Shown here: one piece after another, positions 58,268 to 64,000 of the stretch | Numbering within the stretch: the stretch's first letter is position 1 | How the letters are laid out: the number at the start of each line of letters is the position of its first letter | DNA from: Pseudomonas lurida | GTDB taxonomy: Bacteria > Pseudomonadota > Gammaproteobacteria > Pseudomonadales > Pseudomonadaceae | Direction of reading: 5' to 3' | Assembly (NCBI RefSeq): GCF_013522705.1 | Contig: NZ_JAAMRE010000021.1 | Coordinates: 1-64,000 of the forward strand | Length of the DNA: 64,000 nt | Position numbers and translations under genes: made by a program | The notes under the pieces: model-generated | Databases searched by the model: none | The model's input: the letters and a program-made list of their open reading frames with translations, nothing else | Told to the model about the DNA's origin: nothing

Positions 58268-61200
58268 TTAGCCGATGGTCATCAGGCTGGCGTTACCGCC
58301 CGCCGCAGCGGTGTTGACGCTCAATGCCCGCTCGATCACCAGGCGCTCCAACGCAATGGAGGTCTCGCCCTGGGACAACCCATGCACCCCGACAATCGCC
58401 CCGCCACGCTGTGCCACTTGCTGGCATACCGCGCGCAATTGATCGGAGTCGCCGTGGTGCAGAACGGCGTCGAACACCACGCCGTCCTTGGTCCAATCGG
58501 CTACGCGCTTGATCTTCGCCTGAATATCCTTCGGCAGGCGTGGGAACAAGGCTTTGGTCAGGTCGGTTTCCGGCCATACCGCCGAGCCACCCACCGCCAA
58601 TACCGCTGCCAATTGAGTCAACAGGTCGCCTTCCACGTCTGCCAGGCACAGAACGTGCTCGCGAGGGAGGATGGCGTAGCTGTTGCGCTCACCGGTCGGG
58701 CCGGCCAGTTGGCGGGTGATACCGCTTTGCGATTGCGCGGCGAATTGAGTGCACAGGGCGCTCAGTTCGCTGAACTTATTGCTGTCTGCCCAGCTTTTCA
58801 GGGCGGTCAGCGGTTGGCTCATGGCGTCGCGCAGGCGCATGTCCGGTGCGGCCACTTTGTCGGCGCGAACGAAGGATTGCTCGATCGCATCGGTAGGACG
58901 AGTCGACAGCAAACGGTACAGGTACAGCGGACCACCGGCTTTCGGGCCGGTGCCCGACAGGCCTTCGCCGCCGAACGGCTGCACGCCGACCACGGCACCT
59001 ACGATGTTGCGGTTAACGTAGACGTTACCGGCATGAACGTTGTCGATCACTTTGGCGATGGTTTCGTCGATACGCGTGTGCACGCCCAGGGTCAGGCCAT
59101 AGCCGGACGCGTTGATCTGACCGATCAACTGGTCGATCTCTTTGCGCTTGTAGCGCACTACGTGCAGCACCGGGCCGAAGATCTCGCGCTGCAGTTCGTC
59201 GAAGCTTTCCAGTTCGATCAGGGTTGGCATCACGAAGGTGCCGCGCTTGATTTCTTCGCCGTCGGCAATCGCCACCTGGTACACAGTGCGGCCTTTATCG
59301 CGCATGGCCTGGATGTGTTTCTCGATGCCGGCCTTGGCTTCGGCGTCGATCACCGGGCCGATGTCCACCGACAGGCGCTCCGGGTTGCCGAGGCGACATT
59401 CGGCCATGGCGCCCTTGAGCATTTCGATGACGCGGTCCGCCGAATCTTCCTGCAGGCACAACACGCGCAGGGCCGAGCAACGCTGGCCGGCGCTGTCGAA
59501 GGCCGACGACACCACGTCGATGACCACTTGTTCGGTCAGCGCCGAGGAGTCGACGATCATCGCGTTCTGGCCGCCGGTTTCGGCGATCAACGGGATCGGA
59601 CGGCCCTGGGCATCCAGGCGACCGGCCACATTGCGTTGCAGCAGGCGCGCCACTTCGGTGGAACCGGTGAACATCACGCCTTTGACGCGATCGTCACCCA
59701 CCAGACGCGCGCCGACGGTTTCGCCCTGGCCCGGCAGCAGTTGCAGCACGCCTTCCGGGATACCGGCCTCCAGCAGGAGGCGCACAGCCTGGGCCGCCAC
59801 CAGCGGGGTTTGCTCGGCAGGCTTGGCGAGCACCGGGTTACCGGCAGCCAGCGCTGCGGCGACCTGGCCACTGAAGATTGCCAGCGGGAAGTTCCATGGG
59901 CTGATACATACCACCGGGCCCAGCGGGCGGTGGGCGTCGTTGGTAAAGTCGTTGCGCGCCTGCACCGCGTAGTAGCGCAGGAAATCCACGGCCTCGCGCA
60001 CTTCGGCGATGGCGTTGGCAAAGGTCTTGCCGGCTTCGCGGGCCAGCAGGCCCATCAGCGGCTGGATCTCGCCTTCCATCAGGTCGGCGGCGCGTTCCAG
60101 GATGGCGGCGCGCTCGGCCGGCGGGGTGGCCTGCCAGATCGGACCGGCGTTGATCGCGCATTGGATGGCGTTGTCGACGTCTTCGACGGTGGCTTCCTGT
60201 ACCTGGCCGACCACATCGCGCAGGTCGGACGGGTTCAACACCGCTGTCGGCGCTTGCTCGCTGGAGGCGCAACCGAGCATCGGTGCGGCTTTCCAGTTGT
60301 TGTGGGCGGTGGCCAGCAGGGCGCAGGACAGCGATGCCAGGCGGTGTTCGTTGGCCAGGTCGATACCGGCCGAGTTGGCACGGTCGCTGCCATACAGGTC
60401 ACGCGGCAGCGGAATGCGCGGGTGCGGCAGGCCGAAGCCGCCTTCCACGGTGGCCATCTGCTCGATGCTGGCCACCGGGTCGGCCACCAGCTCCTGGATC
60501 GAAATCGACTGGTCGGCGATGCGGTTGACGAACGAGGTGTTGGCGCCGTTTTCAAGCAGGCGACGCACCAGGTAAGCCAGCAGTGTTTCGTGAGTGCCGA
60601 CCGGGGCGTACACGCGGCACGGACGATTCAGCTTGCCGTCGGCCACTTTGCCTACCACCTGCTCGTACAGCGGTTCGCCCATGCCGTGCAGGCACTGGAA
60701 CTCGTACTGGCCGGGGTAATAGTTCTGACCGGCAATATGGTAAATGGCCGACAAGGTGTGGGCGTTGTGCGTAGCGAACTGCGGATAGATGACTTCCGGC
60801 ACCGACAGCAGTTTGCGCGCGCAGGCAATGTAGGAAACGTCGGTGTATACCTTGCGCGTGTACACCGGATAGCCTTCCAGGCCTTCGACCTGGGCGCGCT
60901 TGATCTCGCTGTCCCAGTACGCGCCTTTCACCAGGCGGATCATCAGGCGATGGCGGCTGCGGCGCGCCAGGTCGATGACGTAGTCGATCACGTATGGGCA
61001 ACGCTTCTGGTAAGCCTGGATTACGAAACCTATGCCGTTCCAGCCTGTCAGTTGCGGCTCGAAGCACAGGCGCTCCAGCAGATCCAGCGACAGCTCCAGG
61101 CGGTCGGCTTCTTCGGCGTCGATGTTCAGGCCGATGTCGTATTGCTTGGCCAGCAGGGTCAGGGACAGCAGGCGCGGGTACAGCTCATCCATCACGCGCT

Positions 61201-62221
61201 CGTATTGCGCACGGCTGTAGCGCGGGTGCAGCGCCGACAGCTTGATGGAGATACCGGGGCCTTCATAAATCCCACGGCCGTGGGAGGCTTTGCCGATGGA
61301 GTGAATAGCTTGCTCGTACGAGGCCAGGTACTTCTGGGCGTCGTGTTCGGTCAGGGCGGCTTCACCGAGCATGTCGTAGGAGTAACGGAAGCCCTTGGCT
61401 TCGAACTTGCTCGCGTTGGCCAACGCTTCGGCGATGGTTTCGCCGGTCACGAACTGCTCGCCCATCAAGCGCATGGCCATGTCGACGCCCTTGCGGATCA
61501 TCGGTTCGCCGCTCTTGCCGATGATGCGGCTCAGGGATGAGGTGAGGCCGGCTTCGTTATGGGTGGCGACCAGCTTGCCAGTCAGCAACAGGCCCCAGGT
61601 GGCGGCGTTGACGAACAGCGACGGGCTGTTGCCCAGGTGCGGCTGCCAGTTGCCGGTGCTGATCTTGTCGCGGATCAGTGCGTCGCGGGTGCCCTTGTCC
61701 GGAATGCGCAGCAGCGCTTCGGCCAGGCACATCAGCGCCACGCCCTCCTGGGACGACAGGGAAAATTCCTGCAGCAGGCCCTGAACAATCCCGGCACGGC
61801 CGCCGGCACTCTTCTGATTGCGCAGTTTCTCGGCAATGGTGGCAGCCAGTTTATTGGTGGCCTCGGCCATTGGCGCCGGGAGGCGGGCCTGCTCGATCAG
61901 CATCGGCACCACTTCCGGCTCAGGGCGGCGGTAAGCGGCGGTGATCGAGGCACGCAATACGGACTGCGGCAGGATGCTTTCGGCAAACTCGAGGAAGCAC
62001 TGGTGGGCGTGGTCGGTCTGGATGTCGCCTGCGTCGTCGGCGTCCTTGGTGCTCGAGCCGTTGAGTTCGGTCAGGGTTGCACCACCCTCGAGTTTCTCCA
62101 GGTAATTGAAAATCGCCTGCTTGATCAGCCAGTGCGGCGTGCGATCAATGGAGGTCGCGGCCGCCTTCAAGCGTTCGCGGGTTGGGTCGTCGAGTTTGAC
62201 CCCAAGGGTGGTCGTCGCCAT
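58268..62221 (-). CDS. putA: Bifunctional proline dehydrogenase / P5C dehydrogenase and repressor
   Basis: 1317 aa, the trifunctional PutA. An N-terminal ribbon-helix-helix (about 1-47, TTTLGVKLDDPTRERLKAAA) represses the put genes when proline is absent. The FAD-dependent proline dehydrogenase barrel (about 260-580) contains KLSALHPRYSRAQYERV and LRQ-type flavin contacts. The NAD+-dependent glutamate-semialdehyde dehydrogenase domain (about 600-1150) has the active-site Cys in SAGQRCSALRVL and the general base in AETGGQNAM. The C-terminal region is the usual extra fold. ATG 62221 was chosen because RHH PutA starts MATTTLGV. It diverges from putP. Confidence 0.97.
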   Translation of the reverse strand: MATTTLGVKLDDPTRERLKAAATSIDRTPHWLIKQAIFNYLEKLEGGATLTELNGSSTKDADDAGDIQTDHAHQCFLEFAESILPQSVLRASITAAYRRPEPEVVPMLIEQARLPAPMAEATNKLAATIAEKLRNQKSAGGRAGIVQGLLQEFSLSSQEGVALMCLAEALLRIPDKGTRDALIRDKISTGNWQPHLGNSPSLFVNAATWGLLLTGKLVATHNEAGLTSSLSRIIGKSGEPMIRKGVDMAMRLMGEQFVTGETIAEALANASKFEAKGFRYSYDMLGEAALTEHDAQKYLASYEQAIHSIGKASHGRGIYEGPGISIKLSALHPRYSRAQYERVMDELYPRLLSLTLLAKQYDIGLNIDAEEADRLELSLDLLERLCFEPQLTGWNGIGFVIQAYQKRCPYVIDYVIDLARRSRHRLMIRLVKGAYWDSEIKRAQVEGLEGYPVYTRKVYTDVSYIACARKLLSVPEVIYPQFATHNAHTLSAIYHIAGQNYYPGQYEFQCLHGMGEPLYEQVVGKVADGKLNRPCRVYAPVGTHETLLAYLVRRLLENGANTSFVNRIADQSISIQELVADPVASIEQMATVEGGFGLPHPRIPLPRDLYGSDRANSAGIDLANEHRLASLSCALLATAHNNWKAAPMLGCASSEQAPTAVLNPSDLRDVVGQVQEATVEDVDNAIQCAINAGPIWQATPPAERAAILERAADLMEGEIQPLMGLLAREAGKTFANAIAEVREAVDFLRYYAVQARNDFTNDAHRPLGPVVCISPWNFPLAIFSGQVAAALAAGNPVLAKPAEQTPLVAAQAVRLLLEAGIPEGVLQLLPGQGETVGARLVGDDRVKGVMFTGSTEVARLLQRNVAGRLDAQGRPIPLIAETGGQNAMIVDSSALTEQVVIDVVSSAFDSAGQRCSALRVLCLQEDSADRVIEMLKGAMAECRLGNPERLSVDIGPVIDAEAKAGIEKHIQAMRDKGRTVYQVAIADGEEIKRGTFVMPTLIELESFDELQREIFGPVLHVVRYKRKEIDQLIGQINASGYGLTLGVHTRIDETIAKVIDNVHAGNVYVNRNIVGAVVGVQPFGGEGLSGTGPKAGGPLYLYRLLSTRPTDAIEQSFVRADKVAAPDMRLRDAMSQPLTALKSWADSNKFSELSALCTQFAAQSQSGITRQLAGPTGERNSYAILPREHVLCLADVEGDLLTQLAAVLAVGGSAVWPETDLTKALFPRLPKDIQAKIKRVADWTKDGVVFDAVLHHGDSDQLRAVCQQVAQRGGAIVGVHGLSQGETSIALERLVIERALSVNTAAAGGNASLMTIG

Positions 62222-62678
62222 TTTCTTATCCTCATGGGTGCCACTACCGCGTGGCATTAGCTGGCGGCAAGATTAGCTTTGCCCATCAAGAGGTGCAACC
62301 GGGTGCAACCCTTTTTATTTGTGAAATGTGAGTGGCTTCGTCGGAAATAATTTGGCGGCTGCACAATCCGCTGTTTCTTGGTGCATTTACTTCTGAGATC
62401 GGCGCTCCTTGCTCCGAAAAGGAGCAAAAACGAGGCCTTTTCTGCAAATTGCGTCAGGGTGCAACTTATTCTCGAGAAACTGGTTGCACCTTATTTGCTT
62501 TGTTGAATAGCATTCGCGGCCAAGGTGCAACCAGCTTACGGGCTCGGTTCATCGGCTGGCGGCTTTCCTGGGGAAACGCCAGTCATAAATGCGCGGCGTG
62601 CAGGTTCGTCCAGCCCTTAAACGGGAGGCGTCTGACAGGTCGCCGCTACATAAAAACAAAGCCAGGGCGTCACTTCTT
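62222..62678. promoter_or_regulatory. putA-putP divergent control region with five PutA-type operators
   Basis: 457 bases without a gene. The sequence TGCAAC (or its complement GTTGCA) occurs exactly five times: 62294-62299, 62304-62309, 62460-62465, 62483-62488 (minus orientation) and 62526-62531. All are extended as GGTGCAAC[C/T], and the first two are one helical turn apart. GTTGCA is the established operator core of E. coli PutA. A 7-bp hairpin (TTGCTCC/GGAGCAA, 62409-62427) sits between the two groups. Promoters are not placed with confidence. Confidence 0.75.
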
Positions 62679-64000
62679 ATGAGCGTTAGCAATCCAACCC
62701 TGATCACATTCGTGATCTATATCGCAGCAATGGTGCTGATCGGCTTCATGGCCTATCGCTCCACCAACAACCTTTCCGATTACATCCTGGGCGGTCGCAG
62801 CCTCGGTAGTGTGGTAACGGCTTTGTCGGCCGGCGCTTCCGATATGAGCGGCTGGTTGTTGATGGGCCTGCCGGGCGCCATCTACATGTCCGGTCTGTCG
62901 GAAAGCTGGATCGCCATCGGCCTGATCGTCGGTGCCTACCTCAACTGGCTGTTCGTGGCCGGTCGCCTGCGGGTACAGACCGAACACAACGGCGACGCCC
63001 TGACGCTGCCGGACTATTTTTCCAGCCGCTTCGAAGATAAAAGCGGCCTGCTGCGGATCATCTCCGCAGTGGTAATCCTGGTGTTCTTCACCATCTACTG
63101 CGCCTCGGGTATCGTCGCCGGCGCGCGTCTGTTCGAAAGCACCTTCGGCATGTCCTACGAGACTGCGCTGTGGGCCGGTGCGGCGGCGACCATTGCCTAC
63201 ACCTTCGTTGGCGGTTTCCTGGCGGTGAGCTGGACGGATACCGTACAAGCCACGCTGATGATCTTTGCGCTGATTCTCACGCCGATCATCGTGCTGCTGG
63301 CCACCGGCGGCGTCGACACCACGTTCCTGGCGATCGAAGCCAAGAACCCCGACAACTTCAACATGCTCAAGAACACCACCTTCATCGGCATCATCTCGCT
63401 GATGGGCTGGGGCCTGGGTTACTTCGGCCAGCCGCACATCCTCGCGCGCTTCATGGCGGCCGATTCGGTGAAGTCGATCGCCAACGCGCGCCGCATCTCC
63501 ATGACCTGGATGATCCTGTGCCTGGGAGGCACCGTGGCCGTGGGCTTTTTCGGCATCGCCTATTTCTCGGCACACCCGGAAGTGGCCGGGCCGGTGACCG
63601 AGAACCACGAACGTGTGTTTATCGAACTGGCCAAGCTGCTGTTCAACCCATGGATCGCTGGCGTGCTGCTGTCAGCCATCCTGGCGGCGGTAATGAGCAC
63701 CTTGAGCTGCCAGCTGCTGGTGTGCTCCAGCGCCCTGACCGAAGACTTCTACAAGACCTTCCTGCGCAAGAGCGCGTCCCAGGTTGAATTGGTCTGGGTC
63801 GGCCGGCTGATGGTGCTGCTGGTGGCCTTGATCGCCATCGCCATGGCCGCCAACCCGAACAACCGCGTCCTGGGCCTGGTGAGCTACGCCTGGGCCGGTT
63901 TCGGCGCCGCGTTCGGACCTGTGGTGCTGATTTCGGTAATCTGGAAAAACATGACCCGCAATGGCGCTCTGGCCGGCATCCTGGTCGGCGCGATTACCGT
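62679..64000 (+). CDS. putP: Sodium/proline symporter (partial, runs off the window end)
   Basis: Residues 1-440 are visible; the family is about 490-500 aa, so only the C-terminus is missing. It is an SSS-family LeuT-fold transporter with at least eleven membrane helices visible. The conserved parts are TALSAGASDMSGWLLMGLPG (Na+ and proline site), GGRSLG in helix 1, and GQPHILARFMAA. It imports proline with Na+ for the PutA pathway. ATG 62679 follows directly from the control region shared with putA. Confidence 0.95.
   Translation, partial: MSVSNPTLITFVIYIAAMVLIGFMAYRSTNNLSDYILGGRSLGSVVTALSAGASDMSGWLLMGLPGAIYMSGLSESWIAIGLIVGAYLNWLFVAGRLRVQTEHNGDALTLPDYFSSRFEDKSGLLRIISAVVILVFFTIYCASGIVAGARLFESTFGMSYETALWAGAAATIAYTFVGGFLAVSWTDTVQATLMIFALILTPIIVLLATGGVDTTFLAIEAKNPDNFNMLKNTTFIGIISLMGWGLGYFGQPHILARFMAADSVKSIANARRISMTWMILCLGGTVAVGFFGIAYFSAHPEVAGPVTENHERVFIELAKLLFNPWIAGVLLSAILAAVMSTLSCQLLVCSSALTEDFYKTFLRKSASQVELVWVGRLMVLLVALIAIAMAANPNNRVLGLVSYAWAGFGAAFGPVVLISVIWKNMTRNGALAGILVGAIT

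Noticed and set aside
58205-61540. A 1111-codon plus-strand frame opposite putA, and a similar one at 48504-50666 opposite the MscK gene
   Set aside because: Both are antisense to clear genes and have the same shadow composition; neither has a start site or family motif.
62409-62427. The TTGCTCC/GGAGCAA hairpin as a terminator between putA and putP
   Set aside because: It lies in a divergent promoter region, where no gene ends, and lacks a proper T tract in either orientation. A regulatory dyad or chance is more likely.

Overview
The window is chromosomal DNA of a fluorescent pseudomonad, most likely the Pseudomonas fluorescens group. The evidence is the GC-rich coding DNA, the order argS-priA-rpmE-nuclease-malic enzyme-PBP1a-pilM..Q-aroK-aroB-damX-gltBD-hemE (the P. 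aeruginosa PA5051-PA5034 order as I remember it), and intergenic REPIN palindromes of the GTGGGAGGGGGCTTGCCCCC type typical of P. fluorescens. No rRNA, tRNA, CRISPR array, prophage or insertion sequence was recognised.

Layout. 1-10289: SPOR-domain protein, argS, priA, rpmE, a secreted nuclease, malic enzyme and PBP1a. 10503-14080: a type IV pilus alignment operon (pilM, pilN, pilO+pilP, pilQ) that has been strongly reduced. PilM has lost its middle domain, PilO and PilP are one protein, and PilQ has no AMIN region. 14085-24861: aroK, aroB, a DamX-like AAA+/SPOR protein, glutamate synthase gltBD and hemE. 25056-27894: cytochrome b561-like protein, YnfM-type MFS transporter and a divergent LysR regulator.

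28471-45246 (minus strand) is a complete 19-gene aryl polyene operon. It encodes two acyl carrier proteins, two ketosynthases and a chain-length factor, a ketoreductase, two dehydratase domains (one fused to the starter-activating ligase), an aromatic amino acid ammonia-lyase, a thioesterase, a glycosyltransferase, two acyltransferases, a LolA/MMPL/lipoprotein export set, a methyltransferase and a flavoenzyme with the WxWxIP halogenase signature. Ten gene junctions are ATGA stop-start overlaps, so the operon is probably translationally coupled. Inferred product: an outer-membrane aryl polyene pigment, methylated and possibly halogenated.

45584-58096: an orphan ParA-type ATPase, thioredoxin 2, SelO, an MscK-type channel, a K+/H+ antiporter, a chemoreceptor, a coiled-coil/ZapA-like pair and an acyl-CoA dehydrogenase. 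58268-64000: the divergent proline-use genes putA and putP (putP cut by the window end) around a control region with five GGTGCAAC sites matching the known PutA operator core.

The features most worth following up are the miniaturised PilMNOPQ complex, the halogenase-like enzyme in the aryl polyene operon, the nuclease gene whose start codon and signal-peptide codons lie in terminator-like hairpins behind rpmE, and the ZapA-like pair away from its usual location.
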